A stretch of 64,000 bases of DNA from Protopterus annectens (GCF_019279795.1 NC_056749.1:570248585-570312584); one strand, 5' to 3'. Counted from the first letter of the stretch, positions 44,876-57,157 are shown. Numbers and translations: made by a program. The notes: generated by a model not told the origin, from the sequence alone.

Positions 44876-45135
44876 CCTGGACTAGAAGCCCCCCCCCCCC
44901 GTTTTTACACAAGGAATTTGAAAATGTTCCTTTTCCAAGTAAAACTATTTCTAAAGATATAAGTAAAAAACAGAGTGTGGGGAAATAGGAAATGAGAACA
45001 GGTGAGGACAGGCGTACCAAACTCTGACCACTTACTCCACACTCCTCCCTAGTCGAGCCCTCCAGCATCCTAATTTGGTAATTGAATTTGGGTTACCAAG
45101 GGTGAAGTCTTGGCTTTATTATGTCATAAAGCTGA

Positions 45136-45241
45136 TATTCTTTGTTGTTGTTGTGTCTTTCGGCTTTTCCCGGTTAGGGGGTGCCACAGCAGAACTCCTG
45201 TCCGCTAATGATTGGCAGTTGATTTTTACGTGCTGAGTTGC
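45136..45241 (-). mobile_element. SINE family 1, truncated
   Basis: Only the tail half is present in reverse orientation: TTGTTGTTGTTGTGTCTTTC, CGGTTAGGGGGTGCCACAGC, TAATGATTGGCAGT, TTTTTACGTGCTGAGTTGCC. The tRNA-like head is missing, as in a 5'-truncated insertion. Confidence 0.85.
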
Positions 45242-46690
45242 CATTTAAAATTAAAAATACACTTCAAGTCTTCTATAATACATAGTAACTCAGTGGAAGT
45301 AAACAGTAAAAAGCAATAAAATAACAGAAAGTGCTTTCATCCACAATAAAACAGACTTCACAGATAAAATTTGCAAGTATGAAACCCAATATTTAAATAG
45401 ATATTTAAATAGCTTATGTAACTCAAATGTTATCATTTTCTCCAATTAAAACATTTCAAGTATTTTAGGATAAGATGGTAAAACATTTATTTTATAAGAG
45501 ACTACATTTAAGTATCATTAAAGGAATCTACTACAACAAATCAAAGTATTTTCCTACTTAGTCAAAGTTGCAAAACTTTGAAAACTCTGTCTGTGAGAAT
45601 TAATGGAAACTGGATACCAGTTTTAACATTTCATAAACTGTATGACATAATGAAAGCAAATATCAAATGACTGTTAATAGCTACTAAGAAGGTCGAGGTA
45701 AGAGATGTCAGTAACTACTACAACCCCTTGGGCTGCCAAGCAGTCATTTGTGAACATACTAACCTTGGAAGTGGGAAACTGCATTTACAGATATAAATGG
45801 TCAGGTTTCCTACTTCAATAATTTAAAATCTTTTGTAAATTTAGCAAAATTAAAATAAGTACTCTAAGAAATTCAGCAAAATTAAAGCAAAGATTAGAGA
45901 GAACTTGGGGGGAGGGACTAAAAGCAGTTTAAACTACCAGAAAAAGTATCCACAGAAGTATTAAAATAAATAGCCATAGGCTCAGAAATAAACTGCCCTT
46001 TATGTGCAGATATCCAACTAACACCCATCAGATCCACGAGAAAAACAATCCACAAAGTCAACAGGAGTTGAGAAAGAACAGACAAGTACAGTTGCTGTAT
46101 TCCCTGTGCTGGGACATCAAGGATGTATAGTAGCCCTATTTTACAATGGACATGCTCACTCATGTTCACAACTTTGGATTGCAATGGGCCTAAGTCCACT
46201 TAGTCCATATCCCACACCCCTCGTTCATTGAAGTGAACTGTCACTACCACCCTTGCAGACCACACCTTTCTTGAGACCCTCAGTTTCCACTACCATTTCA
46301 ATCACAGACACTACCATTTCAATCACAGAGGGCATATATGGAGACACACTCCTCATCCCTACTCCCTAAAATAAGATTTGCAGGCTAAGCTTTATGATTC
46401 TGTGCCCCCCATGCCATTTCAATATGTTCCCAATCCATTATAGTCAGACCTTTATTCCTCTATGGAGCTTGTCTTTAACTTCTGTGTAGAACTGACAATT
46501 GCAAAATTAATATAGCTTTCCATCTTAACGCAGGTCTTAGTCCTGAGAAATGCATGGAAACCTTTGACCTGGGAAGCTCATAATGTATGAAATAAAAAAG
46601 GAATGTTAAAATACACAGATTTATGATAAAAGAAAAGTAAGCAATAAGTTACTTTCCAGCTAAACAAACAGCATCAAAAATGAAGTAGCT
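45242..46690. other. Unassigned AT-rich sequence
   Basis: Nothing is supported except a short direct repeat, ACTACCATTTCAATCACAGA, at about 46289-46329. Confidence 0.35.
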
Positions 46691-46693
46691 TAC

Positions 46694-46749
46694 CGACAAT
46701 TGATTGTCTTTTTCTTGTTCAACCAGCTCCAAATCAGCAGCTTGATGTT
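46694..46749 (-). CDS. Candidate host exon, 56 nt (18 codons)
   Basis: On the minus strand the acceptor TTTGTTTTGCTTTATCTAG and the donor TCG|GTAAGC bracket exactly 56 nt. With two leading bases the frame reads HQAADLELVEQEKDNQLS and ends in phase 0. The other two frames are a stop or non-coding-like. The charged, heptad-like composition suggests a coiled-coil segment. It is not part of any repeat in this window. I cannot name the protein. The next coding exon should lie at lower coordinates and start in phase 0. Confidence 0.55.
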
Positions 46750-46754
46750 CTAGA

Positions 46755-47398
46755 TAAAGCAAAACAAACGATTAGGTGGCATCGTTGTATGGTGAGAAAA
46801 AACAAGTCAGAGATGCAATGTCCTCCCACGTACTTCTGCTGTTCAACTAAATGCATAACTTCCCACAAATTTTTTTTAACAACTATTTCTCTGTATTTAT
46901 GACTGTGCAATGCTTTCTCCTAGAAACCACTTCTACACTCTCATTCTCAGTTTGCATGTCATTAGAATTGTAACGTATCAACAAAACCTATGCCATAAGT
47001 TTAGGACAACGCCATAAAATGCCTCAAACCTGAACAGAAACAGCAGCAGCCCAGACATTTGTGCAGACATGAAGAACAAGAAAGCAGAGTTAGTGCTACA
47101 CATTGCAGTACAGCAACTTTCTACTGCAAGCAAGTTGATTCACAAAGGATAATCTACACCGGATTCCAGATCTGCAACAATACATAAAATATAATTTTTG
47201 GAAAACAAACTGCATAATTATTGTGAACATGAACAAACCAAAGCAGTATAGTAAAGCAGTATAGTGGAGAGAATAAAAGAATTACGCCAGTGTGCTATTT
47301 TCACAGCTGTTATATTCACTGTACACACTTTGCAGAAGTACAATTTCAAGTAACCGCTAATATTTATACACAAGTCCTTAGACTTCAGTCAAAAAAAA
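46755..47398. other. Unassigned sequence, probably intron
   Basis: No repeat or second exon is recognised. Confidence 0.35.
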
Positions 47399-47836
47399 GA
47401 AGTTATGTACTCACCATAACATTCCATGTGGGTAGTCCATCTCACCCTTCATTTTTACGTACGGGTTCGGAACCGATCCTTGGCTCCGACTCGGACAATT
47501 TATAAGCTTGAAGACTTCTGGTTGGCTCGTGGCTAAGCAGGTATCTCATAGTGCACCAGTACAAACCCCAGATCTTGTTTGCTGCTCACTAAAAGAAATA
47601 ACCATAACAGACAAACCAATACTAAAGGGTCTCCAACCAAAGATAACCAAAAAATTAGAACCTCCAGATTCTTCCAGAATGGAGGCAGGAGGGCGGGTTG
47701 ATAAAAATGAAGGGTGAGATGTACTACCAACATGGAACTTTATGGTGAGTACATAACTTCTTTATGTTGTGTAGTCCAATCTCACCTTCATTTTTACATA
47801 TGGGACAGCGTCCCTAGCGCCTTATTCTTGGGTGGC

Positions 47837-48442
47837 TCATTGGAAAATACTCCTGAGTACCGTGGAGCCAAGGGATGCTCTAGCCCTAGAAGCTAAATTC
47901 AATTTGTAATGTGTAACAAAAGTGTGAGGGGTAGCCCATGGAGCTGCTGCACAAATATTAGCAAGTGGGACCCTGGCTTGAAAGGCTGCAAAGGTAGACA
48001 GAGACCTGGTAGAATGAGCCTTGATCCTGGAGAGCAAAGGTCTGCCCTCCAAATTGTAGACAAAGGCTATGCAACTGGAAATACAATTAGATAGTGTCAG
48101 TTTAGAAACTGGTAAACCCAATCTTGATTCAGAAAAGGAAATGAAAAGTTGATCTGATTTCCCAAAGTCCTTGGTCCGATGCAAATAAAAACGTAGCTGT
48201 CTATAAACATCTAGCTGATGAAACCAATATTCAGCTGCATTACAGTGATTAGGGAAAAAAATTGGAAGATATATGTATTGATTTAAGGTGGCATGAGAAC
48301 AAACTTTGGGAACAAAGGAGGGGTTAGTACTCAGTGAGACCCTGTCTTTATGAAAGATCAAATAAGGTGGCTTAACAGATGAGGCTTGTAACTCGATACC
48401 CTTCTTGCAGATGTGATAGCCACCAAAAACAAAGTCTTCCAA
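47837..48442 (-). pseudogene. DIRS-2 tyrosine recombinase, C-terminal catalytic part
   Basis: An open frame covers most of the YR catalytic domain, with SVKPPYLIFHKDRVSLSTNP, a VYRQLRFYLHRTKDFGKSDQ block, AHSTRSLSTFAAF (His-x-x-Arg) and FVTHYKLNLAS (Tyr). The region carrying the first Arg is damaged just upstream (48440-48540). The N-terminal core-binding part is deleted near 48610, where the methyltransferase-like region joins directly to an LCKTFLKGATLL-type YR segment. Confidence 0.85.
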
Positions 48443-48537
48443 GACAAAAATTTCAATGAGGATGAGTGAGAAGGTTCAAACGGGGAAGATGTCAGTTTGG
48501 ACAATACAAAATTTAAATCCCAAGAAGCCACAGGCTC

Positions 48538-49079
48538 TTAAAGAGGTTGCCTCAATAGAGTGGCTCCTTTCAAAAAGGTCTTGCATAGCTTATGAGACAT
48601 TAAAGGAGAAGAGGCTCGAGGAAGGGGAACCAAACCGGACAAGGCCAGTAAGGAGCAATGAGGATTAACTTGCATCCCAGCCGTTCGGCTTTCTGAATCA
48701 CTTTGGAAAACAGAGGAAATGAAGGAAAAGCATACAGAAGACCCAGGGGCCAATCGTGAGCTACAGTGTCTCTGGGTGTCTCCCCCGAAGGGGGAATGAG
48801 GGAAAAATAGCTGCTGCATTTGGCATCGACTGGACTGGCAAAAAGGTTGCAGCAAGGCTGTCCCCGTTTGCGGAAAATCTGTTCCGCTGTTTCATGTTTC
48901 AGAGACCACTTGTGAGGCAGTAGGATCGCCCGACTGAGCTTGTCGGCTATCACACTGGTTGTCCCTGGGAATGCACTGCTACCAGAAAGCGCTAGGAAGA
49001 AATTGCCCATTCCCAAACTCGCATGGCCTCTCGACAGAGTGGGTAAGATCTGGTACTGCCCTGTTTGTTGATATACCAA
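48538..49079 (-). pseudogene. DIRS-2 RNase H end / methyltransferase-like region
   Basis: Frames at 48600-49079 and 48538-48855 carry CNLFASPVDAKCSSYFSLIP, LLYAFPSFPLFSKVIQKAER and LILIAPYWPCPVWFPFLE. These correspond to the DLFAS...PFWP block of DIRS-1. A deletion then removes about 250 bp found in DIRS-1 between WFPFL and LCKTF. Confidence 0.82.
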
Positions 49080-49504
49080 ACTACAGACATGTTGTCTGTT
49101 TGTATCGCAATACTCCCTAGAGGAAAAAGGTCTTGAAGTGCTTGCAACGCCAGGAGCACTGCCCTCATCTCCACAACACTGATATGCAGGCGAGTGAGTG
49201 TGTCCTTCACCTTAGATCCAAACAATGAGGAACCATCAAAAAGGGCATTGGTGAAAGTGGACTTGAATGGTTCCGCAAAATTACACAAGCGCATCCAGGA
49301 GTGACGCCTTAGGGCAACTTCTGAACCCGCTGCTCTACTCGCTCCATCAGCCGCATAAGAAATAAGCCACATGCAGGAGTTAACTATAGAATGATTGAAG
49401 AGTAAAAGCCACTGAGCTGAAGACACACTTCCCATACCTGTCCATCTGTCGAGAAGTAGTTTCAGCAAGCGCCTTCTTAGTTGCCGCCGCCACCACCATG
49501 GCAT
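48992..49504 (-). CDS. DIRS-2 in-frame gag-RNase H fusion
   Basis: A single open frame of 170 codons begins in the gag core (SWMRLCNFAEPFKSTFTNAL, SSLFGSKVKDTL). Near 49192 it passes straight into RNase H (HISVVEMRAVLLALQALQDL, IQTDNMSVVWYINKQGSTRS). In DIRS-1 these two points are about 1.5 kb apart, with the whole RT between them. The junction keeps the frame. Whether a fusion protein is made is unknown. The missing RT means any mobility would need an intact relative. Confidence 0.85.
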   Translation of the reverse strand: MPWWWRRQLRRRLLKLLLDRWTGMGSVSSAQWLLLFNHSIVNSCMWLISYAADGASRAAGSEVALRRHSWMRLCNFAEPFKSTFTNALFDGSSLFGSKVKDTLTRLHISVVEMRAVLLALQALQDLFPLGSIAIQTDNMSVVWYINKQGSTRSYPLCREAMRVWEWAISS

Positions 49505-50169
49505 CTACGGGGACATTTGGACAAAAATTCTTTATCTGGAGGGGCAGAAAGAAACGTGTTGGGTCTCCTAGGGGCTGGCTCCATGGCATTGGGAGTATCC
49601 CACACTTTTCATCTAACTAAATCCATCAGTTCATCAAAAGGTGGAGACACCCAAGAGGCACATCTTCATCCAAAAGGGCTCCTGGTGGACATAGTCGGGA
49701 ATCTTGATCTTGGAGGAATAGCAGGTTCCAAAAATTCAGTAGTCTGCTCCGACAAACTAGGATCCGATCTTGTCACCACAATGTTGCGCTCAGTCGGCTC
49801 TGAAGGCAGAGGAGCCAATGAGGCCGATTTTGCCACTTTAGGAGGTGGCTCTGAGACACCAGCCAGTGCCGGAGAAGGTTTTTTCGAAGACTTTGCAGAT
49901 TTATTGGACTTGGAAGAGGAGGAAGAGCTAGACAAGGCTTCCTCAAAGGAAGGCTTTAACAGACCCTTTAGAATTAGCTTGTTCCTTCTCTCCTGTAACA
50001 ATCTAGGGGAGAAGGCATGACAGAACAAGCAAGTCTCTTGCAAATGGATGGTCCCTAGGCAATAGACACATAGACCATGACCATCTGTCAATGACATTTT
50101 TTGGGAGCACTTCATGCATTTCTTAAAGTCCGAAGGCTTGTGCTCCTTAACCTCTTTAGACATACACAC
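49380..50169 (-). pseudogene. DIRS-2 gag-like ORF1
   Basis: The N-terminal part (49666-50169) has a CxxC-type cysteine region: KCMKCSQKMSLTDGHGLCVY, CLGTIHLQETCLFC. A serine/lysine-rich stretch follows. A second frame (49380-49589) carries the VPVDAMVVAAATKKALAETT motif of DIRS gag. Frameshifts near 49600 and 49440 separate the parts. It is closely parallel to DIRS-1 ORF1. Confidence 0.85.
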
Positions 50170-50343
50170 AGACGACAGGAAAGAGAAGAGAAGTAAAAGA
50201 GAGGACTAGGTACTCTAACTTAAACGGGCCTAACCCTGAAGGAGGAAGAGACACCATGAGGACTAGGTCCTCTAACTAAAACGGCCTATTCCAGACAGGA
50301 AGGGAAAGCTAGGTCTTCTAACAAACAGACCAGTGAAAATTCG

Positions 50344-50416
<73 letters not shown>
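50344..50416. repeat. (CA)n microsatellite within DIRS-2
   Basis: About 36 CA units lie between the DIRS-2 gag start and the right terminal repeat. DIRS-1 has only a short ACACAC word at the equivalent place, which suggests expansion from that seed. Confidence 0.95.
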
Positions 50417-50419
<3 letters not shown>

Positions 50420-51004
50420 CTTTTCACACAGAAAAAACCTTGAGTCTGTTAAAATTAACAGAGGAAGTTGGAACTGGAGTTTCTAACAATGAAATCCACA
50501 ATCGTAGAAAAGAACACCAGCGGATAACCTCCAAAAACCAAAACTGCTCTACAAATTATAGACTGGAAATCCAAAAAACCACTAGCGAAATAAGCTATCC
50601 GCACTAAGTAAGAAACTGGTACACAGGATACCACAAAGCAAATTACTACATTAACAGGCCATAAGCCCACGATTGCACAAAGAGTTAATTACCTAAGAAT
50701 TAGTAACCTACACTAACAAGTACTAATACAACAACAATTGTACTAAACTAATATATCTTTGACCAAAAATTTTAACAATGTAAGCAAGAAAAAAAGTTAA
50801 CACTTAGCCAGAGCCAAGAGAAGCACAACCGAACTCGTTGACGTGGCAAACGAGATCTGGGGTTTGTACTGGTGCACTATGGGATACCTGCTTTTAGCCA
50901 CAAGCCAACCAGAAGTCTTCAAGCTTATAAATCGGCCGAGTCAGAGCAGAGGATCGGCTCCGAACCCATATGAAAAATGAAGGTGAGATTGGACTACACA
51001 ACAT

Positions 51005-53194
51005 CAAGATTTATAAGTGTGTTTAGAATACAAAGTAATTTTTGAATTTACATTACAGGTTGCTAAGGGAAAAAAAGCAATGCTTTTATTTCATGTCACA
51101 AACTGAAAATATATACTACGAAAACAGAATCAAAATCAACTAAAATTAAGCTCCCTAGTTACCAAAGGACAAATACAAGCACCCCTGTCCAATTCAGAAG
51201 TTATGTTAAGGCAAATATTTATCAGCTACTGGGTTCCTTTTGAATGTGAAGGCAACAACTATGATCCGGTGAAACTAATTGTGCAGAAAGGGAGATATAT
51301 GTAAGAAATCTGAAAATGTGTTACCTTAGAGTATTCCCATTACCCTGAGGCAATGTGATCTCAGAGTTAGATAAAGTAACATGGGGGGGGAGTGCAGAGG
51401 CTCAAAGCCTGCCTGGAAAAAAAAAATAACAGGCAGTACAGCAAGCCTCAAAGTTCATTGTTTTGTTAATGAACTGCACTTTATTTTTCATTGATGTGGG
51501 TCTCGCTGTTATGAGCCTTAAATTAAGACATTGGGCTATGTCAGTATATAAAGTTGCCTCTCTGCACTGGATTCCAACAATATAGCAAAATCAGGTTAAC
51601 ATATACAGTAAAAAGTGTACAGACATCATGGCACGTATCCAGACAAAGACTAACCTGACATGCTACATGAAAAAAAAGGTCCATTCACAGCTATAGAGAT
51701 CTCAGGCACAACACAAACTCGGCTGTGACGCACGTTTTTTTCTGCAATTAGTATCTTTTTTTAGCAACAATCTACTCCACTGTATCCTAGGCATGTGAAC
51801 ATAGACATACAAGGGCAGACTCTCAATATCCACAAAATTCTCTCCCCTAAACAATACCAGGAGTAACCCAATATGGATCAAATATTCCACAGGAAAAAAA
51901 ATGGAAACAGGGGGACGGAGAGAGTGATTTTTTGTTAAGAATTAACTTTAGTTATCTACTGTTATACGACATTATCAAAAACAACACAACTATGCCATTT
52001 CATTGTCTTTGTCTCCAAAGCTATAAGAAGACTTGGTTGGTTAAACGAAAGCTTTTAAGAGTGACTGCAGAAAAAACAGATAATATGAAGATGTGTGTGA
52101 ATACAAACTAATACTGCATGACTAACATAGTTATAAGTCGGTTGGTTTGGTATTTCTAAATGGTGCTACTGTCCTTATAAAGACAGGACAGATGAAGACT
52201 AAAGGTTAATCAATACTATTGACTGGCTTCTTGTTGCAGCTTTGGTCCACTGCAAAGCTAGGGCATTATTGGTTAGTGTGGCAACTTAATTCTGTGTAAT
52301 GTCAGCCTCTCCATATTCATTATGGATGACATACTCTTTCATCAATTATTAAAATTCCAGCAGCATAAAAATGTATCTTTTAAATATGTGCTCGCAAGTA
52401 GGCAGTGGGAGTATACTATAGAAAGCTAAGAGATGCCTGGATTTTTACTTTTTTTGCCAGCACAATAAAGGTTCTTCATGTTCAGCGAGATACACTGTGC
52501 TCTCCATTTAAATTTTGATTGTTTTTGATATGATAACTGCTACTAGTGAAAATTTCTGTTGCACTCTTTCAGAAAACACAAACACTTAAGTCTAACAGAA
52601 TATTTTACAGTGGCTGGCCATGAGCATCACCATGTGTGGCAGTAACACATGTTGTGTGAAATTACTGAAGGACACCAATACGAACATTCTGCAATGCCCA
52701 TAAGCATCACTGCTCACTTCTCATTCAGACTCCTTCAAGGGCTGTAGTCCAGCAACAGTCAGGCTGTGCATCAGATGTTACTGATTGGGACTAGAGGTCA
52801 TATCTGCCTTCATATTGCCATGTCACAGAGCAACGAATTTCTTTCTGGTGCATCACATAAATACAGAAGTGCAAACTGCAGCTGTGTATGCTGCTCGCCA
52901 CAAAAGCAGAGGATCGTCTTTTTTGTAATCCTTACACAGGTGCAAACCCAAACACACTGGCATTCACAAGGGTTGACAGTCCACAGCAATGTTTCTCACT
53001 GCTTGCAATAAGCATCTTGGTCACTAGGTGGCTGGCATGGGCTTCTACCACGGTAAAAGCAAAGGTGAAATCACTTCTGCAGTAGCCTTAAATATATGGG
53101 TTAGATCCTGCCAAGGATATAACAGCAGTTAAGATTCCAAACCTTCAGAGCACCTTCCACGAGTATTATCAGACAGCTTCAGCTGAGCTGACTA
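51005..53194. other. Unassigned sequence
   Basis: No repeat family or convincing exon. A minus-strand frame at 51702-51890 follows an acceptor-like TATTGTTTAG but has no clear donor. Confidence 0.35.
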
Positions 53195-53290
53195 ATTTTT
53201 TTATTTTATTTTATTTTTTTCCATTTGTTACTAGGACAGTCCGACTGGGTCCAGGAGGGCCCTTTTTCAGCAAAGGCCCAGGGAGAAAAG
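53195..53290 (-). mobile_element. SINE family 2, tail fragment
   Basis: An ATTTTATTTTATT tail, then CAGTCCGACTGGG and AAAGGCCCAGGGAGAAAAGC, parallel the left part of the SINE at 55565-55810. The head is missing. Confidence 0.6.
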
Positions 53291-55051
53291 CTCCACCAAT
53301 ACAATATTGTTATAGTACAAAAGCATAATGAATACAGTACAAAATGATTGAAGGATACAAGCGTAGAAATAATATAAAACTATAAATACAAAAATGACAA
53401 GGCTAAAAGATGAAATTAGTGTAGGTAGAGTGAACATTAATAAACTTTTAGGACAAACTGAAGGAAAGAGATTCAAGAGTGAGGAATGGCGATTGCCTAG
53501 CAGAAAAAGACAGAAGCAGGCAACTGAAGAGGAGGAGGAGTAAACGGGAAGAAGAAAGTTAGGTGAGGAATAAAGGGGAGAGAGCTAAGTGGAGGGTAGT
53601 AGAGTTCCTAACCAGGTTTAATGCAGAAGCAAAGCCAAGTGTTATTGAGGTGTCCCCTTAATAGCCGTTTGAATTTAGAAGTATTGTTAACATTGAATGT
53701 ATTTTCATAGGTTCATAGATTAGTACTAGGCTAACTACCCTTTGGGCCATTTTAAGCCTAGCCAATTACCCCATGTGTTAATTAAACCTTGCACCTTGTA
53801 TCTGCAGGGTAAACACCTTAACTATTATGCCATTATGCCAACAGAGGTATATCATTCCAAGTTTTGGCTAGTTTGCATAAATACAGGGAATTCCCATAGT
53901 TACTGTTTGACTTGGTGACCTTCAAGAGCAATTTATTAGTAGACCTTAATGTTCTGCTGCTGGATTACAGCTGAACTTGGTTGCTAATAGATGGATAGTT
54001 GTCAGGGTGATACGCAGTAGAATGGGTTAGTACTAGCTGGTTATAAGTTAAAAGGTTGGGAAATTCTAACCAGTTGTGTTGGTGTAGTATTTTGCAATGA
54101 TGAGTTCTTGCAAATTAGTTGGAAGCAAATCTTGCTACTTTATAATAGCAGGATTCTAGTTTAAGTCACAAAAGGCATACAGGAGGGTGGATAGAAGGCG
54201 AGTTCTTCAGATGGTGTATCTGGTGAAATCAGTTAGGAAGGACTTTATTCTATACAAGGAGCAAAGTCTGAAGTCCACTTTCTTGATAACTAGAGCTGGT
54301 TATCAAATTTGAGGTCCTTGTCTATGGTGACTTCTAGTAGCTTTGTATAATTAACTGGTTCAATAAGGGTATTGTCAGATGACTAAATGGCGAAAGAAAC
54401 AGAGTCCATAGATTTTTTTGCTACTGTTGAAAAAATATTACTTTTGTTTTAGAAGGGTTAAGAATTGGTTGTGAATTGTTAAGGTATTTTTATATGTCCA
54501 GAAAGGATTGGTGGGTTTTGTTGAGGAGGGCAGGTAGGGGATGGAGAAGAGTATATGAGAGAGGAGTCATCGCATATTGAACCAATGTATCATATTGGAT
54601 GGCTGTGCATAGTTTATTTGTATATACTGTGAAGAGGAGGGGACCAAGAATAGAACCTTGGGGTACACCAACAGAGATAAGTAGAGAAGGAGATAGTTAA
54701 TTTTGCCATTTAACTGCTTATTTGGTGGTTGGTTAAGTAACTAATGAACCAGGTAAGGGTTGAATGACAGAGGTTATGGGGGAGGCTAGCTCATGGATAA
54801 GTTTTTTGTGGGAAACAGTATTGAAGGCCTTTGATATGTCGAGAAATATAGAGAAGGTAAGTAACCCATTGTTCCTATGTTGGTTTACTGTGTTTATGAA
54901 ACAAATTAGAGCAGTTGTACTATGTTTAGGTTGGAAACAGTGTTGGGTGGGGGATGAAAAGGCTGTTTTTCAGGAAATGATTGAGAAGTTGGGAGTGAAT
55001 ACATTTTTCCAGTATTTTAGCTAGAAGGAGAAGATGTCAATGGGTCTATGT

Positions 55052-55283
55052 TGTTGTTGTGTCTTTCGGCTTTTCCCGGTTAGGGGTCGCCACAGCAGAA
55101 CTCCGGTCTGCTAAGATTGGCAGTAAATATTTACGTGCCGAGTTGCCAGCCCTGACACACAACCTTCAACGAAGGTATGCCCATTCACGCACGTCTCCAC
55201 ACAGAAGATGCTCTAGCTGAGAATAGAACAGGACAACATCTTACTGTGAGGCGACAATGCTACCGCAGCACCACCACCGCAGT
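55052..55283 (-). mobile_element. SINE family 1 inserted in the divergent LINE
   Basis: A full-length reverse copy from TTGTTGTTGTGTCTTTCGGC (tail) to GCAGCACCACCACCGC (head), closely similar to 24107-24343. No target-site duplication could be read with confidence. Confidence 0.9.
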
Positions 55284-55564
55284 TATAATTAGAAAAATCT
55301 GTGGAGGTACCACATATATGAAGAGAGATTACATGGGACACTTTCCATAGTGATGGCACATATTGCTCAGTAATGGACTGATTTATAAGGATGGACATGG
55401 GGTAAGCAATAGCACCTGCAGCAAGTTTAAGGTATCCAGTAGCAGTTGGTCAGCACCAGTGGAACAGCATTTAAGTGTGGACAGGAATTTATGTAGTGAG
55501 TTTGTATGGACTGAAAATTGAAGGAATCGGGATTTATTTCACAATTCATGGGTAATGATGAATG

Positions 55565-55810
55565 AGAATTAATTAATTTATTTTATTTAACATTTGTTTA
55601 CCGGGAAAGTCCGACTTGGAACAAAGCCAATTTTCAGCCGAGGCCCAGGGAGAAATGCTCCAGACACGTCTTTGAAACGTGCGAGGAAATCGGAGCACCC
55701 GGAGGAAACCCACATGAACGCAGGGAGCACATGCAGACTCCACACAAAAGGCACTCCAGCTGAGAATCGAACTGCAGAACCTCTTGCTGTGAGGCGACAA
55801 TGCTATTTCA
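55565..55810 (-). mobile_element. SINE family 2 (V-SINE-like head, different body)
   Basis: An AATTTATTTTATTT tail is followed by CCGGGAAAGTCCGACTTGG, GAGGCCCAGGGAGAAATGC, CGGAGCACCCGGAGGAAACC, CACATGCAGACTCCACAC and the reversed tRNA-like head (GAGAATCGAACT, TTGCTGTGAGGCGACAATGC). Head and middle match the widespread vertebrate V-SINE/HE1 layout. The tail body differs from family 1. Confidence 0.8.
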
Positions 55811-57157
55811 TCTTGACCACAGAACAAAATACTGTTCTCCCACAGTCAGTAGTCCTTCCAGCCGCTGTCCATGGAATTGTCTGTCTTTTATTAGTGATAG
55901 TATACAGTTAAAGTGATTGTTTTATTTGGACTTGGGGTAGTGGCTTAACCAGATTTAAGGCATTGGTAAATGACAACCCAGAATTTTTTTGGGTTATTAG
56001 GTGCGTATTTTGGCTTGTTATATAATGTTGTATTTTGTTGTGTTTGATTTGTTTTTTTGCTAAATTGCAACGTTTCTGGTAGTTTTGTAGGGTAGTTGAG
56101 TTTTTTAAAAGCTGGTGATCATGCCATGCTTTGTCTCTTTGTTTGAGGAGCATTTTGGTGTCAGGAGAAAGCCAGGGAATGTATCTTGCTTTTTATGCGT
56201 ATTTTCCTAAGGGGAGCTAGCCTATTTAAGATAGTGAGAAATTCGCCGTTGAAATATTTAACAGCTAGATCAAGGTGATGTCTTAGGGGGAACCAGATGA
56301 CTTGTTGGAGCAGTGTGGTAAAGGTGTCTGGAGTAAAGTTATTTTTCTTGTGGACAAATTTGTATGTGATTTTTCTAGAGCGACAGGAGTATCGTTTTAG
56401 CAGGTATGTCGGTAGGTGGTCACTCAGGCTGTATGGAAGACAACATGAGTGTTAAGTCTGGATTGGTACTGGTGAGAGCCCAGTCAAGGATGGATTGTTT
56501 ATTAGAATATTTGTCAGCCCTTATTGTGTTGAGAATTATCTGGGTAAAGCCATAGACATTATTATGGTTTGAGGGGTTATTAGATGAAACTGTGTCCCAG
56601 TGTAGGTTAAAATCTTCCATTATAATAGTTTCTTGTCTCAGTGTTAAAGAGAATTAGCTTAGTAGATCTTTGATAGAGGGCTACAATGATGATATTCTTA
56701 TGTGGGTTTTTGTGTAGATTGGTGATTAGTATTTCCATATTTGAAATGATTGGGGGTGAATGCCAAGACGTTCAAGTTTTAGATTGTCTTTATATAACAT
56801 TGCTACACCACCATCGCGTTTTAGGGTTCTATCTTGTCTTTGGATATTGTAACCTAGGGGTAGGATTTCCTGATATGGAATGTGTGGTTAGAGCTAGGTT
56901 TCAGTTAAGATGGATATATGTGGTGAGTAGTGAGACAAGTTTTGGCTCCAAGCCCTTCAGAGAGGGGAGGCTAAATAAATGTCCACATCTTGGCATAAAA
57001 AAAAAAACAAGTGGATGGAGGGAAGGAGCAGATAATACAGCAGTAATCATTTGGTCATCTATTGTTATAGTAAATTTACTTACACAATTCTAATATGTTC
57101 ATCATAATGACCACTGCTACAGTAGCCTTAGCTACATGTATAAATTACTCTAGTTTA

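Larger units (their letters stand above)
47399..51004 (-). mobile_element. DIRS-type retrotransposon DIRS-2, internally deleted, 3.6 kb
   Basis: It has the same architecture as DIRS-1. Inverted terminal repeats lie at about 47399-47570 and 50850-51004 (TAAGCTTGAAGACTTCTGGT and its complement). An internal complementary region lies at about 47695-47812. Gag, RNase H, methyltransferase-like and YR regions are all on the minus strand. The RT is missing, as is the N-terminal part of YR. Outer ends carry the same ATGGTGAGTACATAACTT word as DIRS-1, although the rest of the repeats differ. Both ends are intact, so the terminal sequences needed in cis may survive. Confidence 0.93.
53705..56960 (-). 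mobile_element. Divergent CR1/L2-type LINE, split by two SINEs
   Basis: An old minus-strand LINE distinct from copies A-H. The 3' end has the same CATAGGTTCATAGATTAGTA...AAGCCTAGCC tail as CR1 (53709-53765). The RT includes a GVPQGSILGPLLF-type block (about 54640-54670) and KTKVIFF relics (about 54450). The linker has LLKQRDKAWHDHQLLKNSTT (56100). The endonuclease has MEDFNLHWDTVSS (56600) and, further 5', GGVAMLYKDNLK-like words (56790). It is broken by many stops and by insertions at 55052-55283 and 55565-55810. Confidence 0.7.
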
